64,000 nucleotides of DNA from Pleomorphovibrio marinus (GTDB taxonomy: Bacteria > Bacteroidota > Bacteroidia > Cytophagales > Cyclobacteriaceae): contig NZ_QCXY01000001.1 of the NCBI RefSeq assembly GCF_003347495.1, forward strand, positions 186,001 through 250,000, in the 5' to 3' direction. The notes beneath the pieces are model-generated. The model did no database searches. It was not told the origin of the DNA and saw only the letters and a list, made by a program, of their open reading frames with translations. This document shows positions 1 to 9,811 of this stretch, in pieces (the stretch's first letter is position 1; the number at the start of each line of letters is the position of its first letter). Both the position numbers and the translations under genes were made by a program.

Positions 1-412
1 TGAGTATGATATCCGTGATGGAAGACACCCTCATCATCCTCCAGGCCTCACCATAGTCATGGTTTTTATTTTCCAGTAATTGTGAAGTTTCGCTTACCCA
101 ATGGTCATAGTGGGGTTCCAACTCCTCAAAACTGAATTCCAAAGGATCGGTTTCTGAGAGTTGGGATTGCATCAGTGCGATGATACAATAGTTTATGATC
201 CCAATGAACTCCTCCTGAATGGGGTCATCCACTTTTTGGCTTCCCTTCTCCTGAATAGACCTGATTCTTTGCGCTTTGATGAAAATCTGGTCGGTAATGG
301 AAGACAACCTTAGTACCCGCCAAGCAGTTCCGTAATCTTTGGTTTTATTCTCAAAAAGTTTTTTACAAAGGGCGATAACTTCTCTATATTCGCTTGCGGT
401 TTTGTTCTCCAA
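1..412 (-). CDS. DUF1599 domain protein, 3' end beyond the window
   Basis: The minus strand is open from a TTG at 412 to the window edge (137 codons). The frame is closed upstream by a TAA four codons before the TTG and contains no early ATG, so TTG is the likely start. The protein is built from an internal duplication: the segment YGTAWRVLRLSSITDQI recurs about 100 residues later as YGEAWRMMRVSSITDII. This is the DUF1599 signature, a family associated with nucleotide modification whose exact function is not established. It is head-to-head with folP, only 15 bases apart. A DUF1599-folP-cdaA order is common in Bacteroidota as far as I recall. Family identity is fairly sure, function unknown. 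Confidence 0.8.
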   Translation of the reverse strand, partial: MENKTASEYREVIALCKKLFENKTKDYGTAWRVLRLSSITDQIFIKAQRIRSIQEKGSQKVDDPIQEEFIGIINYCIIALMQSQLSETDPLEFSFEELEPHYDHWVSETSQLLENKNHDYGEAWRMMRVSSITDIIL

Positions 413-427
413 TTTTAACCTGGTTTA

Positions 428-1312
428 ATGGCAGATAATCTCTATTCAGTTCCTAAGTTCGAAGATACTTTATTTCCGTTAAAAAAAACACTACAATCCA
501 AAGGAAACCTGTACCTGATGGAGGAGCCATGGGTAATGGGGATATTAAATATTACCCCAGATTCCTTCTACAAAAAAAGTAGAATATCTCCAAAAAATAG
601 TGAGATTATAGAAAAAGCTGGGGAAATGTTGGGAAATGGGGCGAAAATTTTAGATATTGGAGGGTATAGTACTAGACCTGGAGCGAGTGCCCTTTCTGTT
701 AAAGAAGAACTTAATAGGGTAATCCCCGTTATTACCATTATAAGGGAGGTTTTCCCCCATGCACTTTTGTCCATTGATACTTTTCGGCATCAAGTGGCCG
801 AAATAGCCATCCAATCAGGTGCGGATATCGTAAATGATATTTCTGGTGGAGAGCTGGATCCGAAGATGATTCGGAAAGTGGGGGAACTGGGAGCACCCTA
901 TATCTGCATGCACATGAGGGGCAACCCTCAGAATATGCAAGAGCTTACCCACTACGACAATCTGGAAAAGGAATTGCTCAATTATTTTTCAGAAAAACAG
1001 AAAGCGTGTAGAGAAGCTGGCATAAAAGATGTTATACTGGATGTAGGGTTTGGTTTTGCCAAAAATTTGGAGCAGAACTACAAGTTATTGAAAAACCTGT
1101 CCCTTTTTTCCCAACTGGGGATGCCTGTTTTAGTAGGGATTTCGAGAAAATCCATGATCTACAAACTTTTGGGCACTGATTCGGATGAGGCTTTAAACGG
1201 CACGACAGCAGCTCATACCATCGCACTCGTACACGGAGCCAGCATTTTGAGGGTTCATGATGTAAAAGCAGCAAAAGAAGCAATTGATATATATAAAAAA
1301 GTTTACGCTTGA
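428..1312 (+). CDS. folP: Dihydropteroate synthase
   Basis: This 294-aa protein condenses p-aminobenzoate with dihydropterin pyrophosphate in folate synthesis and is the sulfonamide target. Family motifs appear in order: GILNITPDSF near residue 38, DIGGYSTRPGA near 76, SIDTF near 115, NDISGG near 135, CMHMRGNPQNMQ near 159, DVGFGFAKN near 204 and GISRKS near 237, with an LRVHDV motif close to the C-terminus. Length is normal for the family. The first ATG fits; about 15 residues precede the first core strand. The stop codon overlaps the TTG start of the downstream cyclase by four bases, which suggests translational coupling. Confidence 0.95.
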   Translation: MADNLYSVPKFEDTLFPLKKTLQSKGNLYLMEEPWVMGILNITPDSFYKKSRISPKNSEIIEKAGEMLGNGAKILDIGGYSTRPGASALSVKEELNRVIPVITIIREVFPHALLSIDTFRHQVAEIAIQSGADIVNDISGGELDPKMIRKVGELGAPYICMHMRGNPQNMQELTHYDNLEKELLNYFSEKQKACREAGIKDVILDVGFGFAKNLEQNYKLLKNLSLFSQLGMPVLVGISRKSMIYKLLGTDSDEALNGTTAAHTIALVHGASILRVHDVKAAKEAIDIYKKVYA

Positions 1313-2175
1313 GTTTAGCATTTAGAATAGGGTTTTTAGAGGTTTCCATTGTAAATCTCATTGACATTGCACTTGTAAGTGTCCTCATTTATCAGGTGTA
1401 TAAGCTCATGCGTGGTAGTGTAGCCATCAAAATATTTCTAGGCTTTCTTTCCATTTACCTAGCCTATCTTGTGGTAAGTGCCGCAAGAATGGAACTCCTC
1501 ACTATTATCTTGGGCCAATTCATGGGTGTAGGTGTGTTGGCTGCGATTATTCTTTTTCAGCAGGAAATCAGGAAGTTCCTCCTTATCGTTGGCAAATCCT
1601 CCATTTTCTCCAATGAGAACCTTTGGCAAGAACTGCTCTTTTGGAGAAAGAGAGAAAGCAATGCATTTAACGTAACACCCATTATTGAGGCATGTAAGTC
1701 ACTTTCCGGAAGCTCCACAGGGGCTTTGATTGTACTTTCCAACAATTCTGAACTCAAATTTTATGGGGAGAGCGGGGACGTGATAGATGCAGTGGTTTCA
1801 AAAAGACTCTTAATCTCTATCTTCAACAAGTACAGCCCTCTTCACGACGGTGGCGTTATAATTTATAGTGGCCGGGTAAAAGCCGCTCGATGCATCCTTC
1901 CTGTCACCGAAAGAGACGTTCCCGCACAATTTGGCCTGAGGCACAGGGCAGCAATTGGCATGTCGGAGGCCACGGACACCTTGGTCCTCATCGTATCGGA
2001 GGAAACCGGGCAGGTGTCCTTAGCCAAGAGTGGCAAAATCCTGCATAATCTTTCTTTTCAGGAACTCAGGGAGATGGTGAATGACTATCTCACCGGAGAA
2101 AACATAGAAGACAGGTTTGTAGATGTGGAGAACTTTGACAAACCTAAGCCGAAAAAGAAAATCACGGAGGTCTGA
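1309..2175 (+). CDS. cdaA: Diadenylate cyclase, CdaA type
   Basis: This enzyme makes cyclic di-AMP from two ATP. The 288-aa protein has three N-terminal membrane helices (about residues 10-90) followed by a DAC domain with the RHR motif at 211-213. The catalytic motif reads D-G-G at 180-182, where the commonest form is D-G-A. The start is TTG, overlapping the folP stop as TTGA; no in-frame ATG occurs before the first membrane helix, so TTG is well supported. The tail is lysine-rich and low-complexity. It sits directly after folP, an arrangement I recall from other Bacteroidota. Confidence 0.92.
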   Translation: MSLAFRIGFLEVSIVNLIDIALVSVLIYQVYKLMRGSVAIKIFLGFLSIYLAYLVVSAARMELLTIILGQFMGVGVLAAIILFQQEIRKFLLIVGKSSIFSNENLWQELLFWRKRESNAFNVTPIIEACKSLSGSSTGALIVLSNNSELKFYGESGDVIDAVVSKRLLISIFNKYSPLHDGGVIIYSGRVKAARCILPVTERDVPAQFGLRHRAAIGMSEATDTLVLIVSEETGQVSLAKSGKILHNLSFQELREMVNDYLTGENIEDRFVDVENFDKPKPKKKITEV

Positions 2176-2232
2176 TTTCTCCCTACACTTTTCTCCCTAA
2201 CAATCCCTAAGGCAGTTATCCTTTATTTTGCT

Positions 2233-2240
2233 TACCTTTG
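2233..2240 (+). promoter_or_regulatory. Bacteroidota -7 box (TACCTTTG) before prfC
   Basis: TACCTTTG matches the TAnnTTTG consensus for the primary sigma factor of Bacteroidota. It lies 28 bases before the prfC ATG at 2268. I do not see a convincing -33 TTG at normal spacing. Its position argues against translation starting at the TTG at 2238, which lies inside the box. Confidence 0.5.
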
Positions 2241-2267
2241 CAGGCTGAAATTGACCAGCTTTTCAAA

Positions 2268-3848
2268 ATGAGCCTAATACAAGAAATACAGAAGCGAAAA
2301 ACTTTTGGAATCATCGCCCACCCTGATGCGGGTAAAACCACACTTACAGAAAAAATGTTGCTCTTTGGAGGTGCTATCAAGACAGCGGGTGCCGTGAAGT
2401 CAAATAAGATAGATACAGCTACCAAATCCGATTGGATGGAAATAGAAAAGCAAAGGGGTATTTCTGTGGCCACTTCAGTGATGGGGTTTGAGTACAAAGG
2501 TCAAAAAATCAACCTACTGGACACCCCCGGGCACCAAGATTTTGCCGAAGACACCTATAGGACGCTTACTGCTGTGGATTCGGTAATCATGGTAATAGAC
2601 TGTGTGAAAGGGGTCGAGACACAAACCGAGAAACTCATGGAGGTGTGTCGCATGCGAAGTACCCCTGTAATCTGCTTTATCAACAAGTTGGACCGGGAAG
2701 GCAGAGACCCCTATGACCTACTTGACGAGGTGGAAGAAAAATTGAATATACAGGTTAGGCCACTTTCCTGGCCCATATCCATGGGGAAATCCTTTAAAGG
2801 GGTGTATAACCTTTTTGACAAGCAGCTCAACCTTTTTACCCCCAGTCAAAGGAAAATAAGCGACGACCGGATCACCATAGCAGACTTGCAGGATCCCTAC
2901 TTAGAACAGCAAATTGGCAAAAACCTGGCCGATCAGCTCAGGGAGGACGTGGAACTTATTGAAGGGGTTTATCCGGACTTTGACCCTAAGGAATACCTAG
3001 AAGGCAAAGTGGCTCCGGTTTTCTTTGGTTCGGCGGTCAACAATTTCGGGATCCAGGAAATGTTGGATACATTTATAAAAATCGCCCCCCAACCCAAAAG
3101 CCGTCAAACCGACCAACGTGAAGTAAAACCGGATGAAGACCAGTTTAGCGGATTTGTGTTTAAAATTCATGCCAATATGGATCCCAAACACCGAAATCGG
3201 ATAGCTTTTTTGAGGATTTGCTCAGGCAAGTTTGAAAGAAACAAACCTTATACCCATCCCAGGGGAACCAAGGCACTACGCTTTTCAAATGTGACCTCTT
3301 TTATGGCCCAGGATAAGGAAATCGTGGACGAGGCCTTCCCCGGCGATATCGTAGGCCTGTATGACACAGGGAACCTGAAGATTGGCGATGCACTCACAGA
3401 CGGGGAAAACCTGCAATTTAAGGGTATCCCCAGCTTTAGCCCGGAAATTTTCAGGGAAGTCATCAATAAAGACGCCATGAAAACCAAACAATTGGAAAAA
3501 GGCCTTCAACAATTGATGGAGGAGGGAGTGGCGCAACTATTCACCTTTGAAATGGGAGCTAGAAAAGTAGTGGGCACCGTCGGTCAACTGCAGTTTGAAG
3601 TCATACAGTTCCGGTTAAAAAACGAGTATAACGCCACTGCGGACTTTGTTCCAATGAACCTTTACAAGGCTTGCTGGATTGACAGTAAGGACAAGAAAAA
3701 GCTGGACGAATTTGTACGGTCCAAACAGCGACATATTGCCAAGGACAAAGATGGCAAACTGGTTTTCATGGCCGAGTCCAAGGCCTGGTTACAGATGGTT
3801 CAGGATAATTTCCCTGAAATATCCTTCTATTTTACCTCCGAATATTAG
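2268..3848 (+). CDS. prfC: Peptide chain release factor 3
   Basis: RF3 is a translational GTPase that removes RF1/RF2 from the ribosome after peptide release. The protein of 526 aa shows the G1 loop AHPDAGKTT near residue 18, the switch region [18 protein letters not shown] (G3) and [10 protein letters not shown] (G4). The RF3-type domains II and III follow, with MEEGVAQLF and [11 protein letters not shown] chose ATG 2268 over an in-frame TTG at 2238 because the TTG falls inside an apparent -7 promoter box and the added residues are not typical. A hairpin terminator follows the stop, shared with convergent gcvP. Confidence 0.93.
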   Translation: MSLIQEIQKRKTFGIIAHPDAGKTTLTEKMLLFGGAIKTAGAVKSNKIDTATKSDWMEIEKQRGISVATSVMGFEYKGQKINLLDTPGHQDFAEDTYRTLTAVDSVIMVIDCVKGVETQTEKLMEVCRMRSTPVICFINKLDREGRDPYDLLDEVEEKLNIQVRPLSWPISMGKSFKGVYNLFDKQLNLFTPSQRKISDDRITIADLQDPYLEQQIGKNLADQLREDVELIEGVYPDFDPKEYLEGKVAPVFFGSAVNNFGIQEMLDTFIKIAPQPKSRQTDQREVKPDEDQFSGFVFKIHANMDPKHRNRIAFLRICSGKFERNKPYTHPRGTKALRFSNVTSFMAQDKEIVDEAFPGDIVGLYDTGNLKIGDALTDGENLQFKGIPSFSPEIFREVINKDAMKTKQLEKGLQQLMEEGVAQLFTFEMGARKVVGTVGQLQFEVIQFRLKNEYNATADFVPMNLYKACWIDSKDKKKLDEFVRSKQRHIAKDKDGKLVFMAESKAWLQMVQDNFPEISFYFTSEY

Positions 3849-3874
3849 TCACTTTGCCACGCGTGCAAAAATAG

Positions 3875-3907
3875 AAAAACCACCTGGGTCTTACCTCAGG
3901 TGGTTTT
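3875..3907. terminator. Bidirectional hairpin terminator between prfC and gcvP
   Basis: AAAACCACCTG pairs with CAGGTGGTTTT-like bases around a short loop, with A-rich and T-rich flanks on either side. It lies between convergent genes and can serve both. Confidence 0.75.
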
Positions 3908-3928
3908 GAAAATTTTGCGGATGTTCTT

Positions 3929-6826
3929 TTATTCACTCACAAGGTCTTCTGTTGCAAATTCCTCGGTAGGGATGCAACTGCACATCAAGTTTCTGTCCCC
4001 ATAGGCGGAGTCTATCCTTCTGATGCTTGGCCAAAACTTATGCTCCCTAACAAAAGGAAGGGGATAGGCAGCCTTCTCCCTAGAGTAGGGAAACTCCCAA
4101 GAATCCTCAATCACCAGTTCCGCAGTGTGGGGAGCATTTTTAAGTACATTGTTTTCTTTGTCTGCTTCTGCCATCTCCACTTCCCTGATTTCTTCCCTGA
4201 TGGCAATCATGGCTTGGCAAAAACGATCTAGTTCCGCCTTAGCCTCCGATTCAGTGGGCTCTACCATAAGGGTACCTGCTACTGGAAAAGACACCGTAGG
4301 AGCGTGAAAACCATAGTCCATAAGCCTTTTTGCGATGTCCTCCACCTCTATCCCTGCCTCCTTAAAGCTCCTACAGTCCAAAATCAATTCGTGGGCTGCT
4401 CTGTTCTTTGAACCGGAATAAAGAATGGGGTAATGGGGCTCAAGTTTGCACTTAATATAATTCGCATTCAAAATGGCGATTTTAGTGGCATGGGTTAACC
4501 CATATGCCCCCATCATTGCAATATAAGCATAGGAAATTGGTAGTATACTCGAAGACCCAAATGGTGCAGCGGAAATCGCCGAAATGGCAGAAATTCCGCC
4601 GGTTCTCACCTTGTCGTTACCAGGAAGGAAGGGCACCAGATGTTCAGCCACACAAATTGGCCCCATTCCTGGCCCTCCTCCCCCATGAGGTATACAAAAG
4701 GTTTTGTGCAAGTTCAAATGGCATACATCCGCACCAATAATGCCTGGGCTGGTAAGCCCTACTTGGGCATTCATATTGGCACCATCCATATATACCTGTC
4801 CGCCATGTTTATGAATCACCTGACAAATCTCTTGAATAGCCTCCTCAAAAACTCCGTGGGTGGAGGGATAGGTAACCATAAGGCCGGCCAGGTTTTCCGC
4901 ATGAGCCTCGGCTTTCTCCTTTAAGGCTGTAATATCTATGTTCCCTTTTTCATCACAAGGGATAATTACCACCTTCATACCTGCCATTACCGCAGAAGCA
5001 GGGTTAGTTCCGTGTGCGGAAGAGGGGATCAAGACAATATTTCTATGTGCTTCTTCTCTACTTTGATGATAAGCTCTTATTACCATAAGGCCAGCATACT
5101 CGCCCTGTGCTCCAGAGTTTGGCTGTAGGGAAGTGTCGGCAAAACCAGTAATTTCACTGAGCCAATTGCGCAGGTGCTGGAAGAGTTCATAGTATCCCGC
5201 TGCCTGGTCCTGAGGTGCATAAGGATGCAATTGGCCAAATTCCGGCCAGGTCACAGGAATCATTTCTGTGGTGGCATTCAGTTTCATGGTGCAGGAGCCC
5301 AAGGAAATCATGGAGTGGACCAAGGAAAGGTCTTTATTTTCTAGCCTTTTCATGTACCGTAACATTTCGTGTTCGGAATGAAAAGTGTTGAAAACAGGAT
5401 GTGTCAAAAATTGGCTCTCCCTTGTCAATTTTTCCGGGAGCATCCCATTCACTTCCTCTGGAAAAGAAATTGAGGGTGCCTCAAGTTCATGAGTGGATTT
5501 AGCGAAAATCCCCACTATAGTCTGAACGTCAGATAGGTCCTTGGCTTCATCAAATGCTAGAACTATATATCCATCCTCATACCTGAAGTTCATTTCCTCC
5601 GATAAGGCAAAAGCCTTTATTTTTTCTTGCTGTACAGCATCAGCCTTAATCCGGATGGTATCAAAAAAATGCCGATTCAACTGTTCAAATCCCAGTTTTT
5701 TTAGCGATTCTGTAGTCAAAACTGCAAGACCATGGATCCTGCTGGCAATTTCTTTTAATCCCTTTGGGCCATGATACACTGCATACATTCCGGCCATCAC
5801 TGCCAAGAGCACCTGGGCGGTGCAGATATTGGAAGTCGCCCTTTCCCTTTTGATATGTTGTTCACGGGTCTGGAGTGCCATTCTATACCCTTTTTTCCCA
5901 GCTTTGTCTACCGAAACTCCAATGATTCTTCCCGGAATTTGTCGCTTAAATGTTTCTTTGGTAGCAAAATAAGCCGCATGCGGACCCCCAAAACCCATAG
6001 GAACGCCAAAACGCTGGGTGGTTCCAACCACCACATCAGCACCCAGTTCTCCCGGGGGCTTAAGCAAGGTCAAGCTTAAAAGGTCTGCTGCAAATGCGGT
6101 AAACACCTCTTTCTCCACAGCTGTTTCACAAAGTCCCCCATAATTTAGAACTTCTCCATCAGAATTAGGGTATTGCAATAGCACCCCAAAAAGGTCAGGG
6201 TCCGCTAGGTCCAGATCGGAGAGTTCACCGACCTTCAGCTGGATACCTATAGGTTCGGAACGGGTTTTCAAGACTTCAATGGTCTGGCTGAAAACCTTTT
6301 GATCCACAAAGAAAGTATTGGCTTTTTTCTTAGTTCTAGGCCTGGAAGCATGGAGCATGGCCATGGCCTCCGCCGCTGCAGTACCTTCATCCAATAGGGA
6401 GGCATTAGCCAGTTCCATTCCAGTTAGGTCAATGACCGTGGTCTGAAAATTGATCAAGGCTTCAAGCCTTCCCTGGGCAATCTCAGCCTGATAAGGAGTA
6501 TAAGCCGTGTACCAACCTGGGTTTTCCAAAATATTTCTTTGAATGACCCCCGGTACAATGGTGTCATAATAACCCAAACCTATAAAGGATTTGAAAATCC
6601 TATTTTTACTTGCCAGTATTTTCAGATTTTTTAAAAAGCTGTTTTCCGATTGTTGTTTGGGAAGCCTTAGCGGCTTATCCATCTGTATGGACTTAGGTAT
6701 GGTTTCATCGATCAACTGCTCAAGAGAATCAGCCCCAATATAGTGCAGCATTTCCATAACCTCATCCGGACCCGGACTGATATGCCTTTCATTAAACTGG
6801 GGGGAAGTAGATAAGTTAACTTTCAT
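3929..6826 (-). CDS. gcvP: Glycine dehydrogenase (P-protein), fused halves
   Basis: The P-protein decarboxylates glycine in the glycine cleavage system using PLP. At 965 aa it is the full-length homodimeric form, with the two half-domains fused as in E. coli rather than the split gcvPA/gcvPB form. The PLP-lysine motif [19 protein letters not shown] is near residue 710. Other family segments are [11 protein letters not shown] and [14 protein letters not shown] near the N-terminus, [19 protein letters not shown] mid N-half, and [11 protein letters not shown] at the start of the C-half. No gcvT or gcvH is next to it here. The ATG start sits about 57 bases downstream of a -7 box on the same strand. 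Confidence 0.97.
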   Translation of the reverse strand: MKVNLSTSPQFNERHISPGPDEVMEMLHYIGADSLEQLIDETIPKSIQMDKPLRLPKQQSENSFLKNLKILASKNRIFKSFIGLGYYDTIVPGVIQRNILENPGWYTAYTPYQAEIAQGRLEALINFQTTVIDLTGMELANASLLDEGTAAAEAMAMLHASRPRTKKKANTFFVDQKVFSQTIEVLKTRSEPIGIQLKVGELSDLDLADPDLFGVLLQYPNSDGEVLNYGGLCETAVEKEVFTAFAADLLSLTLLKPPGELGADVVVGTTQRFGVPMGFGGPHAAYFATKETFKRQIPGRIIGVSVDKAGKKGYRMALQTREQHIKRERATSNICTAQVLLAVMAGMYAVYHGPKGLKEIASRIHGLAVLTTESLKKLGFEQLNRHFFDTIRIKADAVQQEKIKAFALSEEMNFRYEDGYIVLAFDEAKDLSDVQTIVGIFAKSTHELEAPSISFPEEVNGMLPEKLTRESQFLTHPVFNTFHSEHEMLRYMKRLENKDLSLVHSMISLGSCTMKLNATTEMIPVTWPEFGQLHPYAPQDQAAGYYELFQHLRNWLSEITGFADTSLQPNSGAQGEYAGLMVIRAYHQSREEAHRNIVLIPSSAHGTNPASAVMAGMKVVIIPCDEKGNIDITALKEKAEAHAENLAGLMVTYPSTHGVFEEAIQEICQVIHKHGGQVYMDGANMNAQVGLTSPGIIGADVCHLNLHKTFCIPHGGGGPGMGPICVAEHLVPFLPGNDKVRTGGISAISAISAAPFGSSSILPISYAYIAMMGAYGLTHATKIAILNANYIKCKLEPHYPILYSGSKNRAAHELILDCRSFKEAGIEVEDIAKRLMDYGFHAPTVSFPVAGTLMVEPTESEAKAELDRFCQAMIAIREEIREVEMAEADKENNVLKNAPHTAELVIEDSWEFPYSREKAAYPLPFVREHKFWPSIRRIDSAYGDRNLMCSCIPTEEFATEDLVSE

Positions 6827-6882
6827 ACAATCGGAAAATAGTGTTGTTTTAAGCGGTTAAATTCATGCCCTTTTTGGTGCAA

Positions 6883-6890
6883 CAAAGGTA
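6883..6890 (-). promoter_or_regulatory. -7 box (TACCTTTG) upstream of gcvP
   Basis: On the minus strand TACCTTTG matches the Bacteroidota TAnnTTTG element, 57 bases before the gcvP ATG. The same octamer precedes prfC. No strong -33 element is evident. Confidence 0.5.
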
Positions 6891-7023
6891 GAAATAAAAC
6901 GTCATTATGTAGAGTTGTGTTACTTAAATTACCTTAATTTTACCCCCATTAATTCCTTTGCCTTTCCGAAAAACTAAGCTGTTTTCTTGGAAAAAGGTTC
7001 TATAAATAATCTAATAAATCAAA

Positions 7024-8523
7024 ATGGACGTGAAAAAATGTATTGTTGGGTTAACAATTAACCTATTTTTGTCGATCTGTGTATTGGGTCAGGATGAAGC
7101 AGCTATCAAATATGCCGCTACCATTTCTGTGGAAGACCTGGAAAAGCACCTAAGTTATCTCGCCTCCGATGAACTGGAAGGAAGGGATACCGGGGAAAAA
7201 GGACAAAAACTAGCAGCTACCTACCTCAGGGAATTTTATAAAAGCAAAGGTCTGATCGGCCCAGTAGACGACGACTATTTCCAGCAATTTGAGTTGGTAA
7301 GTACCTCTTGGGCAGAAGTAAGCCTTTCTATTGGGAAAAACGAATTCATAGAAAATGAGGACTTTATTTTCATGGGAGATGGGGATATGAAAAAAAGGGA
7401 AAAGACCGAGTTGGTCTTTCTGGGATTGGTAAGCGAGGAGAACCTGGAAATAGTAGAGGTAAAAGATAAATTGGTGGGGATTTGGGCCATAGGGGACCGG
7501 TCTGGTGCCTTGGTGGACATGGTAATGGATGCCGGAGCTTTGGGAGCCGTGGTGGTAACCATGGAAGGGCAGGCCAATTTCGACCGAATGGCCAACCGCT
7601 TCAAATCACTTGCCGGCAGGGGTAGGCTAGGATTCGAAAAACCCACGACTAACCGGCCAGTTTTTATGGTAAGCTCTGAAAAGATGGGGCAAATTTTCGA
7701 GTCATCCGTGGAGGAACTTAAAGAAGCCGCCAAAAACGACCCCACTACTATTCCTTCCCAAAAAGTAGCCTATAAAATCGAAAAACATATAAATCGGGTG
7801 GAAACTGAAAATGTAATGGCCTTTCTGGAAGGTACAGATAAAAAGGAGGAAGTGCTAGTTATCTCTTCTCATTATGACCATGTGGGAATCAACAGTAAAG
7901 GGGAAATCAACAATGGTGCAGACGATGATGGCTCAGGAACCGTCAGCGTTATGGAAATTGCTGAGGCCTTTGCCCAAGCAGCGGAAGAAGGACACCGACC
8001 AAGAAGGTCTATCCTCTTTCTGAATGTGACCGGAGAAGAAAAGGGGTTATTAGGCTCCCAATACTATGCGGAAAACCCAGTATTCCCTCTTGAAAACACA
8101 GTGAACAACCTCAATATTGATATGGTGGGGCGCATAGATTACGAATATGAGGACGCAGAAAACCAGGATTACATCTATGTGATCGGTTCGGAGATGCTTT
8201 CTTCCCACCTGAAAATTATCAATGAGTATAACAACATCACCTACACTAATTTAATCCTCGATTACCGCTATGATGCGGAAGATGACCCCAACAGGTTTTA
8301 CTACAGATCTGACCACTATAATTTTGCCAAACATAATATCCCGGTCATTTTCTTTTTCAATGGAGTACACGACGATTATCACCAACCCACCGATACCATT
8401 GACAAAATTGAGTTTGACCTGATGGAAAAAAGGGCCAGGCTAATTTTCCATACTGCCTGGGATTTGGCCAACCGGGAAGAAAGAACCCCTGTGGATGGGG
8501 AGAATACACGAATGGATCGGTGA
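7024..8523 (+). CDS. Exported M28-family metallopeptidase with PA domain
   Basis: This 499-aa protein starts with a signal peptide (to about residue 22, VLGQ) and should act in the periplasm or outside the cell. A protease-associated-like insert occupies roughly 95-240. The dizinc aminopeptidase core follows: SHYDHVG (H283, D285), NNGADDDGSG (D300/D301 bridging), TGEEKGLLGS (E338/E339), NIDMVGR (D366) and DYHQPTDT (H453). All expected ligand positions are filled, so activity is likely. Substrate is unknown; family members are aminopeptidases or carboxypeptidases. It is divergent from gcvP. Confidence 0.9.
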   Translation: MDVKKCIVGLTINLFLSICVLGQDEAAIKYAATISVEDLEKHLSYLASDELEGRDTGEKGQKLAATYLREFYKSKGLIGPVDDDYFQQFELVSTSWAEVSLSIGKNEFIENEDFIFMGDGDMKKREKTELVFLGLVSEENLEIVEVKDKLVGIWAIGDRSGALVDMVMDAGALGAVVVTMEGQANFDRMANRFKSLAGRGRLGFEKPTTNRPVFMVSSEKMGQIFESSVEELKEAAKNDPTTIPSQKVAYKIEKHINRVETENVMAFLEGTDKKEEVLVISSHYDHVGINSKGEINNGADDDGSGTVSVMEIAEAFAQAAEEGHRPRRSILFLNVTGEEKGLLGSQYYAENPVFPLENTVNNLNIDMVGRIDYEYEDAENQDYIYVIGSEMLSSHLKIINEYNNITYTNLILDYRYDAEDDPNRFYYRSDHYNFAKHNIPVIFFFNGVHDDYHQPTDTIDKIEFDLMEKRARLIFHTAWDLANREERTPVDGENTRMDR

Positions 8524-8549
8524 CAATTTCAGAGTTCAAGCCCTGTCAA

Positions 8550-8614
8550 GGTTGCCAGCTCCATATTTTGTTTCCGTACCCCGAGTTGTGGACTCGGGGC
8601 TGATGGAGCCAACC
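8550..8614. other. Foldable element in a convergent intergenic gap
   Basis: Between the M28 gene and btuG lies about 180 bases without a recognisable gene. It contains nested complementary arms: GGTTG 8550-8554 with CAACC 8610-8614, CTCCAT 8559-8564 with ATGGAG 8603-8608, and an inner hairpin CCCCGAG 8579-8585 with CTCGGGG 8593-8599. It lies downstream of both flanking genes, so it is not a 5' leader of either. It could be a small RNA, a 3'-end structure or a dispersed repeat copy. Confidence 0.4.
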
Positions 8615-8709
8615 CCTGCCGGGTTCCTTGGTACTTGCACACAATTATCCCCAGAACAAGCAGAGCAAGGGGTATTCAAAAACCTCACCAAGATCCACCT
8701 ATAATAAAT

Positions 8710-8746
8710 AAGGGAGCCAAGAATGTCAAAATTCTTGGCTCCCTTT
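8710..8746. terminator. Strong hairpin terminator (15-bp stem)
   Basis: AAGGGAGCCAAGAAT (8710-8724) pairs perfectly with 8731-8745 around a 6-base loop, followed by Ts on the plus strand and preceded by A-rich bases. It lies just past the end of btuG on the minus strand and beyond the M28 gene on the plus strand, so it may serve both. Confidence 0.85.
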
Positions 8747-8749
8747 TTT

Positions 8750-9811
8750 CTACCTAAACAAAAATCCAGAAGGTCCTCTACCAGCAGCAAGGGTCTCCAC
8801 CACCCCTCCGTTTCCATCCAATTTAATAACTGTTCCATTTCCCTGCCAAGCCGCGTTCTCTCCTACATAGAGTTGCCCTGCTCCTGAATGATAGCCAAGC
8901 CCATAAAAATTGGTACCTGTATAGAAACTCTCGTCCAAGACTGTCCCTTCTTCCAGGGATACCTTTGCCACACTTGTGCCCCCTCCACTGGAGGTAAGTA
9001 TAAATACTTCACCCCCGCTGCCTAGTGCATGGCTTCCGTTCCACAGGCTATTGGCCAAGGGAATAGCTATTGACTCGATCACCTGAAAATCCTGGGTGTT
9101 GATACGATGAAAATAAACGGACTCGGAGTCCCTTGCGTACAGGTAGGTGTTACCCGCATATTCGAGGAAAAAATAAGGACTTCCCCCTTCAATAGGTATG
9201 CTTTCCATTAGTGTCTCTGCTTCTGGGTCAATCACCTCCACCACTCCACCAGCAGTACAAGCCACAAACAGGTGTCCATTTGCAAAGATCATCCCTTCAG
9301 GAGCGCTGGATACAGGTATTTTTTGCGCCACTGTACCGCCTTGTGGGTCCCTTACCACCGCCACATAGGAATCAGGGCTGGCAAAATTATCATCGTAAGG
9401 GCCAAAATCACTGATAAACAATTTTTGCCCTACCCTGACAAGTGACCGGGAAATATCTAAATCCCCGTTGTTGACGCTTCCCACGCTCTGGAAGCTTTGG
9501 GCATCCACCACTTCCACTTTACCGGTGTTGGCCACCAAGTAAATCCTGTCTTCAAAAAGAAGCATGTCCTGAATAAGGCCCGCAAAGGGTCTTCCATTCA
9601 CCTCCTCAAAAATATCGGTTCTCATATCCCCGGACTGGGGGTCATAGTGAAAGACCTCCCCGTCATTTGCTCCAAATGCCCCTTCATTCATAATTAACAC
9701 CCCCTGTTCAAATGGGCCTCTGGGAACTTCGACCGGATCATTTCCGCAGGCAGCGGCGACTATCGCCAGTGATAAAATTAAAAACCTTGGTAAAACTCTG
9801 TACATCTTCAT
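8750..9811 (-). CDS. btuG: BtuG-like surface cobalamin-binding lipoprotein (DUF5074/YncE beta-propeller)
   Basis: The 353-aa protein has a lipoprotein signal ending AIVAAAC (Cys22). The rest is a repetitive beta-propeller-like protein with recurring short strands such as VEVVDAQSF and VEVIDPEAE. In Bacteroides, BtuG is a seven-bladed propeller lipoprotein on the cell surface that captures cobalamin with extreme affinity and passes it to BtuB. The start overlaps the btuB stop by four bases, and the pair lies under a cobalamin riboswitch. The context, more than the sequence alone, makes the BtuG assignment. A plain YncE-like protein is the alternative. Confidence 0.75.
   Translation of the reverse strand: MKMYRVLPRFLILSLAIVAAACGNDPVEVPRGPFEQGVLIMNEGAFGANDGEVFHYDPQSGDMRTDIFEEVNGRPFAGLIQDMLLFEDRIYLVANTGKVEVVDAQSFQSVGSVNNGDLDISRSLVRVGQKLFISDFGPYDDNFASPDSYVAVVRDPQGGTVAQKIPVSSAPEGMIFANGHLFVACTAGGVVEVIDPEAETLMESIPIEGGSPYFFLEYAGNTYLYARDSESVYFHRINTQDFQVIESIAIPLANSLWNGSHALGSGGEVFILTSSGGGTSVAKVSLEEGTVLDESFYTGTNFYGLGYHSGAGQLYVGENAAWQGNGTVIKLDGNGGVVETLAAGRGPSGFLFR

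Noticed and set aside
2238-2267. Upstream TTG start of prfC
   Set aside because: It lies inside the apparent -7 promoter box and the extra ten residues are not family-like.
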